From positions 1,798,001-1,862,000 of the forward strand of contig NZ_CP035928.1 of the NCBI RefSeq assembly GCF_004214795.1: a DNA stretch of 64,000 nucleotides, written 5' to 3'. Every line of letters starts with the position of its first letter. The stretch's first letter is position 1. Shown here in pieces: positions 9,323 to 17,649 of this stretch. The translations under genes were made by a program, and so were the position numbers. Source of the stretch: Malaciobacter pacificus. Lineage in GTDB: Bacteria; Campylobacterota; Campylobacteria; Campylobacterales; Arcobacteraceae. Below the pieces are notes generated by a model. That model saw only the letters and a program-made list of their open reading frames with translations. It had not been told where the DNA came from and did no database searches.

Positions 9323-9608
9323 CCTCCTTTACTTCACATTTTGAGATGGAAATTTTTGTTTCACCTTTTACAATATAATAATCATCAAGAACATAATTAT
9401 CTTCCTTTGAAACATCAAGTATTAATTCTCTAGTTTTACAAGTTAAAATTTTATTGTTATTAAAATCATTTATTAATTCATTTCTAAAGTTAAGATGAAA
9501 ATATAAAAGAACAATTGGAAGAAGAGCTATTATACATATAATAAAAAACTCCATTTGAACTTTAGTATTTACAATAAAATATTTGATTCTTCTTTTTTCA
9601 TTTTCCAT
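9315..9608 (-). CDS. Small membrane protein of unknown function (paralogue of the gene at 8758)
   Basis: 97 residues: basic N-terminus, a membrane helix at about 20-38 and a C-terminal domain with FNNNKILTCKT that matches FNDNKELICKS of the 8758-9051 product. Both have the same length, topology and position of the first Cys, and end in an acidic tail with a second Cys (ISKCEVKEGD against IKRCTLRYED). First gene of the three-gene unit; its upstream region (9637-9743) is full of palindromic operator-like repeats shared with the divergent regulator gene. Confidence 0.6.
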   Translation of the reverse strand: MENEKRRIKYFIVNTKVQMEFFIICIIALLPIVLLYFHLNFRNELINDFNNNKILTCKTRELILDVSKEDNYVLDDYYIVKGETKISISKCEVKEGD

Positions 9609-9636
9609 TTGATTCCTTTCTTTTTATTTAATATCC

Positions 9637-9743
9637 ATAATAGATATTTATAGATATATTATAATCTAAATAAGAATCATTTGTCAAGATATTTTTATCT
9701 ATAATAGATTAATTAATATCTATATTAGTCTATTATAGATATT
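9637..9743. promoter_or_regulatory. Cluster of palindromic operator-like repeats between divergent genes
   Basis: The 11-mer TCTATAATAGA (9699-9709) and its complement-related TCTATTATAGA (9730-9740) are palindromes except for the centre base. Related half-sites occur at 9637-9660 (AATAGATAT, ATAGATATA) and at 9716-9726 (AATATCTATAT). They lie between the minus-strand membrane-protein operon and the plus-strand regulator gene at 9820, the usual place for an autoregulating repressor to bind. Confidence 0.55.
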
Positions 9744-9819
9744 TTTACTGATTTTTAAATATTTCATATAAAAATTAATATGATATAATTCATTTAATAC
9801 AGAAAAAAAGAGAGTTTTT

Positions 9820-10059
9820 ATGACAAAAGAAGAGTTTAATGCAAGTTTAAAAAAATTAGGTTTATCACAGAGGGATTTTTCAAGTATATCAGATACACCC
9901 TATTCTACAATTAACAATTGGGGATTTAACATGAATGGGAAGATAATACCAGTTCCAAAGTGGGTAGGACCATTTTTAGAGCATTATGACAAATCAAGAA
10001 AATATGATTATTTAATAAATGAGGTATTTAATGCAATGGAAAAGTTAAAGGAAAAATAA
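9820..10059 (+). CDS. Small DNA-binding regulator, Cro/CI-like
   Basis: 79 residues: MTKEEFNASLKKLGLSQRDF followed by SSISDTPYSTINNWG forms a typical lambda-type helix-turn-helix (about residues 5-35). Then comes VPKWVGPFLEHY, a C-terminal segment seen in small regulators of phages and islands of this group. It is read divergently from the membrane-protein operon over the palindrome cluster, which makes it the likely repressor of both directions. The next gene starts two bases after its stop. Function is inferred from fold and context only. Confidence 0.65.
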   Translation: MTKEEFNASLKKLGLSQRDFSSISDTPYSTINNWGFNMNGKIIPVPKWVGPFLEHYDKSRKYDYLINEVFNAMEKLKEK

Positions 10060-10060
10060 G

Positions 10061-10264
10061 ATGTTTGATAGATACAAAAAAGTTACATATACATTCTTAT
10101 TTTTACTTTACATAGTTACACCATTATATTTAATGTTTTATTCAAATAGTATAGTTGATTATGCAGTAGCTTTATTTATATTAACTCTTGGATTTGGTTT
10201 ACATTTTATATTTGAAAATGGAGATAATCCCAAAGTTAGGAAGTTTTTACTTGGGTGGTTTTAG
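10061..10264 (+). CDS. Small membrane protein, two helices
   Basis: 67 residues with two hydrophobic segments (about 9-27 and 31-50) and a short basic tail (DNPKVRKFLLGWF). The start codon lies one base after the stop of the regulator gene, so the two are translationally linked. I do not recognise a family. It could be a membrane partner in the same system as the three small membrane proteins on the other side of the operator cluster. Confidence 0.5.
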   Translation: MFDRYKKVTYTFLFLLYIVTPLYLMFYSNSIVDYAVALFILTLGFGLHFIFENGDNPKVRKFLLGWF

Positions 10265-10295
10265 GATTATTAAGTTTAATCTAATTTTATACAAA

Positions 10296-10850
10296 TTATT
10301 CTCTATTCAAACTATCAATCAAAGTACTTCTTTTAACATTAAAGGTTCTGCAAGCAGCAGCTTTACTCATTCCATCATCTAAAGCTTTTTTTATTATTTC
10401 TAATTTTTCATCACTAATTGCTCTTGGCCTTCCGCCAATTTTTCCTCTTTTTTTAGCTGATTCTAATCCAGCTTTTACTCTTTCTTGAATTAAAGATCTT
10501 TCAAATTGTGCTAATGCTCCAAATATATGAAAAAACAGTTCACCTGAAGCTGTTGTTGTATCCATACCTTCTGTTATAGATACAAAAGAGATATTTCTTT
10601 GTTTTAAAGATGAAATTACATTTATTAAATGAGCCAGACTTCTTCCTAATCTATCTAATTTCCAAACAACTAAAGTATCACCCTCTTTTAAAAATTCTAA
10701 GGTTTCATCAAGGCCAACTCTTTTATCTTTAGAACCAGATGTTTTATCACTAAAAATATTTCTTTCATCAACACCATATTTTTTTAATGCATCTTTTTGA
10801 AGATTTAGATTTTGATCATCAGTTGAAACTCTTGTATATCCAATAAGCAT
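10296..10850 (-). CDS. Serine recombinase (resolvase/invertase family)
   Basis: 184 residues, normal for a small resolvase/invertase. The catalytic Ser is residue 9 in GYTRVSTDDQNLNLQ. The catalytic-domain motif LVVWKLDRLGRSLAHL follows at about 60-75, then the long helix with FFHIFGALAQFERSLIQERV (about 105-125), and a C-terminal Hin-type HTH (MSKAAACRTFNVKRSTLIDSL). Enzymes of this family resolve or invert DNA between short sites. A plasmid- or transposon-type resolvase fits this mobile region. It stands at the edge of the defence island. Confidence 0.92.
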   Translation of the reverse strand: MLIGYTRVSTDDQNLNLQKDALKKYGVDERNIFSDKTSGSKDKRVGLDETLEFLKEGDTLVVWKLDRLGRSLAHLINVISSLKQRNISFVSITEGMDTTTASGELFFHIFGALAQFERSLIQERVKAGLESAKKRGKIGGRPRAISDEKLEIIKKALDDGMSKAAACRTFNVKRSTLIDSLNRE

Positions 10851-10859
10851 ACGGAAAAC

Positions 10860-10920
10860 CTTTTAATTAATGTTTTCGTATTATATCATAATCCGATATA
10901 GTTTTTCGTATATTTATTTG
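10860..10920. other. Possible recombination site upstream of the serine recombinase
   Basis: The sequence before the recombinase gene contains inverted elements around TTTTCGTAT and ATACGAAAAC: AATGTTTTCGTATTATATC at 10867-10885 is followed by GATATAGTTTTTCGTATAT at 10893-10911. Resolvases often act on repeats directly next to their own gene. I see repeated TTTTCGTAT cores but cannot define a full res or inversion site. Confidence 0.35.
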
Positions 10921-10988
10921 GTGGTTTTTTAAAGATTTTTAGATTTTGGTAGAGGGTATCGGAAAACAGATGTTTTCCGTTAGAGTAT

Positions 10989-11084
10989 TTATCTTTTAGG
11001 AGGATTATTCCCCCTGCCCTTTCCTGAAGGTATATTTGGTTTAGTACTTGGTCCATTAAATGGTCTTGTATTTGATTTTGACAT
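10989..11084 (-). CDS. 31-residue Gly/Pro/Asn-rich small protein
   Basis: A short gene: ATG at 11084, stop at 10989, with the ribosome binding site AAGGAAAG 5 bp before the start. The product is basic and disordered in character: MSKSNTRPFNGPSTKPN at the start, GKGRGNNPPKR at the end. The strong Shine-Dalgarno, low use of AT-rich codons and non-random composition support a real gene over the 79-residue frame that overlaps it. I do not recognise a family. It lies between the recombinase and the last gene of the restriction array. Confidence 0.55.
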   Translation of the reverse strand: MSKSNTRPFNGPSTKPNIPSGKGRGNNPPKR

Positions 11085-11140
11085 TTTCTTTCCTTTTTAA
11101 TTAATGTAAAAGAATTATAAATCATATTTCAAGGTCAAAG

Positions 11141-12181
11141 TCATTCTAGCAGTGCCACTTTGTATTTTTTAAAATACTTAATCATCTTATTTAATAAATC
11201 ATCTTCAATATTAACTTTGTCAATATCTGAGAAAAATGGTACAGTGTATTTAAACAAAATATTTAAATCAAAACTATCACTATTATTTTGTTCAGAAAGT
11301 ACTTTTTTAAAATCTATACAATACTTTAGTTTAAACTTATTTAATTTTTCAAAGTCTTTATTATCTATTTTTTCTTTAATGATTTTTCTAAAATTCTCTA
11401 ATTTTTCTAAAAATTGATCTTCAATTTCTTCATCAATATTAAATTCTCTTTTTATATGCAATAATGCTCTTAAAATTAACATTAAGATTAATTGTGATCT
11501 TTGCTCATATTTTTGCTTTTTTGAGAAAAAAACTACATTCATGACTATAATTTTAAAAAACTCAGGAAGACTACCTTTATTCCATTTTATTAAATTATTT
11601 ACAAAAACTTTAGTCTGATCAATATCTTTCATATCAGAATGATAGTTTGCTGACATCACTTCACTTAGATTATAAAATGTAGTATGTAAATCATGTGCAA
11701 TACCATTTTGATTTTTATTAGATATTTTTCCATAATTAAGAATATATGGTTTAAAACTATTTGTTTTTAAAGACTCTTCGAAAAGTGAAATATTAATACC
11801 TAATTTACTAATATTTTCTAAAATATATGCAATCTGAAAAGAAAATATATTCACTGTCTTTTCAATATTTTGTATTTCAAATATATCTAAAAATCTATAG
11901 GTAAATGTAATATTGTTTAACTCTTTAATAAACTCTAAACTAATATCATTTTCAACTTTATAAAACAAGTTATCAAATAAAAGATAAAATATATTTGCCT
12001 CTTTATATAATAACTCTATAAAATCATCATCCCTCATATTTTGAGAATTTTTAAATTTAAAGAATTTCTTTTTTTCTTTATTTGTGTCTTTGTTTTTGAT
12101 ACGATAAACATCTTCAAAGGTATAAACTCTATGATTTACGCCCCATGTTTTCCAAAATATTGAGTTAAAATCTAATTGCAT
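11141..12181 (-). CDS. Protein of unknown function at the end of the type I restriction array
   Basis: 346 residues, soluble, rich in Phe/Lys/Asn and mostly helical in character, with no signal peptide. I recognise no domain. A stretch around IAHDLHTTFYNLSEVMSANYHSD (about 160-185) has several His/Asp but no known catalytic pattern. The start lies 6 bp after the stop of the metallopeptidase gene, so it belongs to the same transcript as the restriction genes. The position suggests an accessory defence role; this is inference only. Confidence 0.6.
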   Translation of the reverse strand: MQLDFNSIFWKTWGVNHRVYTFEDVYRIKNKDTNKEKKKFFKFKNSQNMRDDDFIELLYKEANIFYLLFDNLFYKVENDISLEFIKELNNITFTYRFLDIFEIQNIEKTVNIFSFQIAYILENISKLGINISLFEESLKTNSFKPYILNYGKISNKNQNGIAHDLHTTFYNLSEVMSANYHSDMKDIDQTKVFVNNLIKWNKGSLPEFFKIIVMNVVFFSKKQKYEQRSQLILMLILRALLHIKREFNIDEEIEDQFLEKLENFRKIIKEKIDNKDFEKLNKFKLKYCIDFKKVLSEQNNSDSFDLNILFKYTVPFFSDIDKVNIEDDLLNKMIKYFKKYKVALLE

Positions 12182-12187
12182 TTTATT

Positions 12188-12856
12188 TTAAATATCCAAT
12201 TTATGACCATTTAATCTAAGCCACTCTTTTTTTTCCAGATAATTTGGCATAAGTTTTGATAATTCTTTCCAAAACTTTTCATTATGAGTATGTTCTTTTA
12301 AGTGAACTATTTCATGAACTATTACATAATCTATTATACTTAATGGAGCCATAGCAATTTTCCAATTAAAATTTAAACTACCCTCTTTTGTACAAGACCC
12401 CCACCTAAAACCTAATTCCATAATCCTAAAAGTTGGTTTTTCAATTCTTTTTTCATTACAAATTAGCTCTAACCGTTCTTCTATTTTATTCTTTAAATGA
12501 ATTGAATACCAATCTTTAAATATCTCTTTTGCTTTAGATTGTTTTCTTTTTCCTAAAATAAACCAACCACTTTTAAGCTTCAAATCATCATTCTCTTCAA
12601 TAATTTGCAACCTATAATTTCGTCCTAAATAACTAAAACTTTCACCTGATACAAACTTCTTTTCAAAGATATCTTCATTAGCTGATTTTTTAATAGCCAA
12701 TTTTTCCCAAATCCATAATCTTTTTTTATAAATATATTTTTCTATTTCTTCTTCATTTAAATTCTCTGGAGCATTAACTATTACTTTACTATCTCTATCT
12801 ATTGTAATTGTTATACTTTTTCTATCTGATCTTATTAATTCATAATCAATTAGCAA
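12188..12856 (-). CDS. YgjP-like zinc metallopeptidase (DUF45/M48-like)
   Basis: 222 residues. The zinc site is clear: VIVHEIVHLKEHTHNEKFW (around residues 178-196) has HExxH, with a further His in HTHNEKFW, as in the DUF45/YgjP group. WGSCTKEGSLNFNWKIAMAP, just before it, is the other hallmark block of this family. The gene overlaps the end of hsdR by 11 bp. Such a gene directly after hsdR is common in type I restriction loci; one idea is proteolytic control of the restriction subunit, but no substrate is shown here. Confidence 0.9.
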   Translation of the reverse strand: MLIDYELIRSDRKSITITIDRDSKVIVNAPENLNEEEIEKYIYKKRLWIWEKLAIKKSANEDIFEKKFVSGESFSYLGRNYRLQIIEENDDLKLKSGWFILGKRKQSKAKEIFKDWYSIHLKNKIEERLELICNEKRIEKPTFRIMELGFRWGSCTKEGSLNFNWKIAMAPLSIIDYVIVHEIVHLKEHTHNEKFWKELSKLMPNYLEKKEWLRLNGHKLDI

Positions 12857-15800
12857 TATTTAACTCCTCTAAAGCCTTTTGATTTTCTTTTGATATACTC
12901 ATAAATTGCTCTTTAATTGATGACATATTTTTTATCAAATTACTTTGCTTAGTTGTAGCTATCATTCTTACTAATTGATTTTCTAAATTGTGTCTAGCAT
13001 TTTCTCCTGTTGATCCCCAAAAGTCAACTCTTTGAATTTCTCTTGAAGTTGCTTGTACACTTTCAATTACTAATTCTATGATTATAATTTTAATCTCAGC
13101 AGTCAATTCATCCTCATTATAGAAACTTTCAAACATATCATTATAAGCCATACAAACATTACATTTCATTTCTTTAAATACAGCAAGAACTTCTCTACCA
13201 TCTTTCATATCTTCTTTAAATTTAGACAATTTTTCAACTAGCTTATCCCATTCACCTTTATGCTCTGCAATAATCTTTTCTAACTTCTCAGCTAATGATT
13301 TGTAATGTATTGGGTCTTTCTCTAAATTAATTCTAATTGTATATCTCAAAGCATGTTCCATTTCAGAAGCAACTGCTTTATTTGGTCTTCCATTCAACGC
13401 TTTTTCAAACTCTTCATCAAATATTGATATAGGTCTAACTTTTGTTTCAATCCCTTCACTTTCTAAGTGTTCATTTATAAGTTTTTTAACCTTTTCTCCA
13501 ATTCCTTCAATGTACAATTCTTCATCTCTATATCTTCTATGTGCCTCATTTTTAATAAGTCCTAATACTTTAGCATCATCTAAAAAATATCTTTTTATAG
13601 GATGAGGAAGAATAAAATCTATTAGTTTTGTAAATGTTTTATATAAGACTTTAAACTCTGCTCTTAGTTTTTCATCGGCTAATAATATAACTGCATCTTC
13701 AATAGTTTGTTCACTTATCTCTTCTATTTTATTTTCACTAAAAAACTGTATTGCTTTTCTATGAGCAAGTTCTAGCTGAGATAGTTCACTTGAAAAGTCT
13801 TGCATAACATCTTCTACATCTGCATCTTCATAATTAGCAAGTGCTTCTTTTAAATGAGCCCCTACTCCATAATAATCTACAATCAATCCTCTAGTTTTAC
13901 CTTCATATGTTCTATTTACCCTAGCTATTGCTTGAAGTAAATTATGAGCAGTTAACTTTTTATCTAAATACATTACTTGCTCAATAGGTGCATCAAAACC
14001 TGTCAATAACATATCACTTACAACTAAAAATGCTAATTGTGATGTTTTTAAAGGATCAAATATATCTTCAGTTGAAGATTCTAAAGGAGAAGTAGTAAAT
14101 AAAGGCTTTTTAAAGCTTGCTACTGAGTTATCTTTATGAGATTTTGTACTAAATTCTTTTGGAAATTGATCAGCATTATCATTGTGTTTTGAAGAAATTA
14201 CGACTGTAGAATCTAATTTACCTATCAATTTTTTATATGGATTACTATCTTCTAAATCTTCATAATACTCTTTTAATGCCTTTTTTAAAGCTTCATTATA
14301 AACTATTGCAGCTTTTCTCGAAGAGCTTACTACTTGTGCTTTATAGCCATTTGGTAAAATATTTTGAATATAATGTTCTACCATATTTTTAGCAATAACT
14401 TCTATTCTTTTAGGAGCTTCTAGAATATCCCCTTTTGTTCCGTATTTCTTTTTTATTAACTCTATTTGTTCTTTTGTTAAATCTGCAAATAAATCTTCAA
14501 ACTTACCATCAAATTCACCTCTATTTTTTATAGTATCTTTTGAAGTCATTCCTTCATATATAATTGGAACTGTTGCACCATCTTCTACTGCTTCTTTTAT
14601 TTTATAAGTATCAATATAACTTCCAAAAGAACCTACAGTTTTAGATACAGGAGTACCAGTAAAAGCAATTTTCACTGCATCAGGAAGTGCTAGTCTAAGT
14701 GCTGAACCAAATTTTGAGTACTGTGTCCTATGTGCTTCATCAATAAGTACAATTACTTTTGATGTATCAATACCATCACTGGCTTTTTCAAATTCACCTT
14801 CAGAAAACTTTTGCATCATGGTCATATTGATATTACTAATGTCATTGGATAGTTTTTTCTTTAAATCACTTCCATTTGATGCTACAAGTATTTCTTCACC
14901 AATTAAAGTTGCTGTTTCTTCAAGTTGCTCTTGCAAATCACTTCTATCAACTATAAATAAAATCTTATAATCTTGTAGTTCTTTTATAGTTCTAGAATAT
15001 CTAACTAAAAATACCATAGTAAGAGATTTACCACTTCCTTGTGTATGCCAAATCACACCATTTCTATCTTCTAAAGTTTCTGATTCAAGTATCCTTTTTA
15101 TAGTTTTCTTAACTGCTCTATATTGTTGATATCTACAAACTACTTTTACTCTTTTTCTACCACTACCCATAACAATAATAAAATTTCTCATAATCTCAAG
15201 TAGATTTTGTTTATCAAGCATACCTGCTACTAAAATATCTTGTTCATCTTTTCCAAATTCATCTAAACTTTTTGGATATGGATCTTTCCAACTCAGATAG
15301 TGTTCCAAATTTGAGCTAATTGTTCCACTTTTAGCTTGTGTTCTACAACTAACTACAACAAATGCATTTGTGTTAAATAGTTTTGAAGCACCTTCACTTT
15401 GTTGAGTACCTCTTGTATTCATATACCTTTTTAATTGATTAACACCTTCATGTATTGGATCTGTTATATCTGGTGCTTTACACTCTATTACAACTAAAGG
15501 AATACCATTTACAAATAGAGTTATATCAGGGATAATAGTTTGTGCTCCATCAATCATAAATTGTGATATTGCTAAAAAGTGATTATTAGATATATCATCA
15601 AAATCTATATATTTTACTGTTGGAGATTTTACTCCTGTTTCATGATTTATATCTACAGATGTATTTTCAAGTAGTAGTTCAGTAGAAGCAAGGTTATTTT
15701 CAAAGAGTGTTGAGTGGTTTATATTTTTAAGAGTTGAAATAACTTCTTTTATTTGTTCATCTCTAAGCCAAGTTCCATTAATATCTTTTATTTTTTGAGA

Positions 15801-15971
15801 TAAAACATCTTCTAAAATTACATCTTTAAAAGTTGCTCTTCCAAGAAGTGCTTTAGAAGTTCTATGTTTATTATCATTATCTTCAATTACTAATGTATTC
15901 CAACCTAAACTTTCAAGTTGTTCTAAAAACTTATTTTCAACAAAAGCTGCTTCTCTAATCCAACTACTCAT
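12846..15971 (-). CDS. hsdR: Type I restriction enzyme, R subunit
   Basis: 1041 residues. An N-terminal PD-(D/E)XK nuclease domain is marked by IPDITLFVNGIPLVVIECK (about 165-185). Two SF2 helicase/translocase domains follow: Walker A in TQGSGKSLTM (about 310), DEAH in VLIDEAHRTQ (about 410), TGTPVS after it, and the later motif around MLLTGFDAP and ARVNRTYEGKTRG. The rest is the helical C-terminal domain that binds the methylase core. It cleaves unmodified DNA after ATP-driven translocation, together with HsdM and HsdS encoded upstream. It is separated from hsdS by four inserted genes. Confidence 0.96.
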   Translation of the reverse strand: MSSWIREAAFVENKFLEQLESLGWNTLVIEDNDNKHRTSKALLGRATFKDVILEDVLSQKIKDINGTWLRDEQIKEVISTLKNINHSTLFENNLASTELLLENTSVDINHETGVKSPTVKYIDFDDISNNHFLAISQFMIDGAQTIIPDITLFVNGIPLVVIECKAPDITDPIHEGVNQLKRYMNTRGTQQSEGASKLFNTNAFVVVSCRTQAKSGTISSNLEHYLSWKDPYPKSLDEFGKDEQDILVAGMLDKQNLLEIMRNFIIVMGSGRKRVKVVCRYQQYRAVKKTIKRILESETLEDRNGVIWHTQGSGKSLTMVFLVRYSRTIKELQDYKILFIVDRSDLQEQLEETATLIGEEILVASNGSDLKKKLSNDISNINMTMMQKFSEGEFEKASDGIDTSKVIVLIDEAHRTQYSKFGSALRLALPDAVKIAFTGTPVSKTVGSFGSYIDTYKIKEAVEDGATVPIIYEGMTSKDTIKNRGEFDGKFEDLFADLTKEQIELIKKKYGTKGDILEAPKRIEVIAKNMVEHYIQNILPNGYKAQVVSSSRKAAIVYNEALKKALKEYYEDLEDSNPYKKLIGKLDSTVVISSKHNDNADQFPKEFSTKSHKDNSVASFKKPLFTTSPLESSTEDIFDPLKTSQLAFLVVSDMLLTGFDAPIEQVMYLDKKLTAHNLLQAIARVNRTYEGKTRGLIVDYYGVGAHLKEALANYEDADVEDVMQDFSSELSQLELAHRKAIQFFSENKIEEISEQTIEDAVILLADEKLRAEFKVLYKTFTKLIDFILPHPIKRYFLDDAKVLGLIKNEAHRRYRDEELYIEGIGEKVKKLINEHLESEGIETKVRPISIFDEEFEKALNGRPNKAVASEMEHALRYTIRINLEKDPIHYKSLAEKLEKIIAEHKGEWDKLVEKLSKFKEDMKDGREVLAVFKEMKCNVCMAYNDMFESFYNEDELTAEIKIIIIELVIESVQATSREIQRVDFWGSTGENARHNLENQLVRMIATTKQSNLIKNMSSIKEQFMSISKENQKALEELNIAN

Positions 15972-15980
15972 AGATGTCCT

Positions 15981-16976
15981 TTATTTACCTAATGAATTTA
16001 TTTCATCCTCTAAATTTTTTAATGTTTCTAATATCTCTTCAAAAGTTAATTTCTTATCAAATATCATATTTTCCATAGCTTTATAATCTTTCTCTAAATC
16101 TTTGATATGAATATCTGATGGAGTAAGTTTTATAGTTCCTGGTTTTGCATCTTCAAACTTTGCCCAAGTTGCAGGATAAAACTTTAGTTTAAAATCGACT
16201 ACTTGTTTTAGTAAATCAATATCTAATAATGCTTCATCTTTTACAGATGATTTTGCCATCATTGCTAAATCATAATAGTGTCTTGAATATCTAATTGGAA
16301 GCTTTTTATCTTCACTTCTATTTGCTTCTTGATGTAAGATTGTAGCTTTCTCCCAAAATGTTCTTTTAGCTAGTATTGCATTTACCTTACATACATGTTG
16401 TTCAAATAGTATTGGAAAAGAATCAACTACATAAGCAGATATTTCAAAAGTATCTGAAGGCGTCCAAGAAGCTAAAGGTCCTATTTCAAGAAGTATTTCA
16501 TTTCTTAAATATCCATCTTTGAATGTTGCAGGATATGAGATATTTATATTAAAAGGATTTTCTTCATCTATCTTACAAGTACATGTTGGACTTAATAAAT
16601 CTTGAACTATAGGTAATAGCACTTCATTTATATAAATAATTGCATTTTCATTTACTTGCTGATTAAATTTTACTTGTTTATTTTTACTATCTTTATCTTC
16701 TTTAGGATCATCTTTTGTAACTTCTCTCCAATCAAGGATTAAATCAATGTCTTCTGAAAACCTTCCTATTAGATTAAATACTTTAGATAAAGAAGTACCA
16801 CCTTTAAACATCAAAATTTTATTTAATCTATCATCTTTAAAGATTTTATCAAGTACCCATACAACCCAAAAATCTTTTTCGACAATTGCAGGTGTTGCAC
16901 CAGTTCTAACAGCAGACTCACTAAAAAGTTGTTCTCTTTCTTCATTACTTAATTCAATTATTCTATTCATTATCAC
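15981..16976 (-). CDS. AbiEii-type nucleotidyltransferase toxin
   Basis: 331 residues (Met3 is an alternative start). The nucleotidyltransferase signature is MFKGGTSLSKVFNLIGRFSEDIDL (about 58-82): GG-x-S followed by D-x-D, as in AbiEii/AbiGii toxins and the MenT group. AVRTGATPAIVEKDFWVVWVL at the N-terminus is also typical. Members of this family stop growth by adding nucleotides to tRNA or similar targets, and protect against phage. The start overlaps the upstream antitoxin gene by 14 bp. Length is normal and no key residue is missing. Confidence 0.9.
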   Translation of the reverse strand: MIMNRIIELSNEEREQLFSESAVRTGATPAIVEKDFWVVWVLDKIFKDDRLNKILMFKGGTSLSKVFNLIGRFSEDIDLILDWREVTKDDPKEDKDSKNKQVKFNQQVNENAIIYINEVLLPIVQDLLSPTCTCKIDEENPFNINISYPATFKDGYLRNEILLEIGPLASWTPSDTFEISAYVVDSFPILFEQHVCKVNAILAKRTFWEKATILHQEANRSEDKKLPIRYSRHYYDLAMMAKSSVKDEALLDIDLLKQVVDFKLKFYPATWAKFEDAKPGTIKLTPSDIHIKDLEKDYKAMENMIFDKKLTFEEILETLKNLEDEINSLGK

Positions 16977-17580
16977 TCTTTTTGCTGCAAATCTCTTTTA
17001 TAATCTCATATATCCAATCTGTTGATGTTTTTGTGTCTTTTAATATTTTGTCATACATCTTTTCATCTATTTGTTTTTGAATTTTTAAGATAGTTTCATT
17101 TGTAATATTTTCTTTTCCAAGAGTTTTTAAAGCTTGAACTATTAAAGAACTCTCTTTATATTTAAATCCAATATTTTTTAATGCTGATTTTTTAAACTGA
17201 ATATTTATCTTATTTAGTATTTCATATTTTTTTGATGGACCATTTGATAGATAAATATAATTACCAACTATTTGAGTTGATAGTCCTAAAATATTTAAAG
17301 CTGTATCACCACTAACTTCAATTTGCCAGTTAAATTTTCTAGCATAAGCATGTGCTACTTGTTCTATATCAGGAGAAAGATTAGTTTTTAGAAGTTCACT
17401 ATATTTTGGATAGTCATAAATACCTCTAGACACTCTTCTTATCTTTCCTTTTTCAACTAAATCTGATAAAGTATTGTCTATTTCTTGTCTAGTAAACTTA
17501 TGTATCAAATCACTTGATGAAAAAGACCAACCCCTTCCATGACCTGCAATAAAATAAAATACCTTTTCATAGAGATTCAA
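16963..17580 (-). CDS. AbiEi-like antitoxin and autorepressor (DUF6088 type)
   Basis: 205 residues: an N-terminal winged helix (about 1-60; IDNTLSDLVEKGKIRRVSRGIYDYPKY) followed by the antitoxin C-terminal domain with EVSGDTALNILGLSTQ (about 92-107), which is the recognisable mark of these AbiE-type antitoxins. It neutralises the nucleotidyltransferase encoded just downstream and usually binds inverted repeats in its own promoter. A matching pair of palindromes lies directly upstream at 17599-17630. Confidence 0.88.
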   Translation of the reverse strand: MNLYEKVFYFIAGHGRGWSFSSSDLIHKFTRQEIDNTLSDLVEKGKIRRVSRGIYDYPKYSELLKTNLSPDIEQVAHAYARKFNWQIEVSGDTALNILGLSTQIVGNYIYLSNGPSKKYEILNKINIQFKKSALKNIGFKYKESSLIVQALKTLGKENITNETILKIQKQIDEKMYDKILKDTKTSTDWIYEIIKEICSKKSDNE

Positions 17581-17598
17581 GAGTATATCCTTAAAATA

Positions 17599-17630
17599 TT
17601 TTTCTAGAAAAAAGTATATCTTTTTCTAGA
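17599..17630 (-). promoter_or_regulatory. Operator candidate of the AbiE toxin-antitoxin pair
   Basis: TTTTTCTAGAAAAA at 17599-17612 is a perfect 14-bp palindrome, and its left half recurs as TTTTTCTAGA at 17621-17630, a start-to-start distance of 22 bp (two helical turns). It lies 19-50 bp before the antitoxin start, where AbiEi-type repressors are known to bind paired repeats. Confidence 0.6.
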
Positions 17631-17649
17631 TTTATATTACTTTATAAAG

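Noticed and set aside
10886..11125. 79-codon frame on the minus strand upstream of the recombinase
   Set aside because: No ribosome binding site, random composition, and it overlaps in another phase the 31-residue gene that has a strong Shine-Dalgarno.
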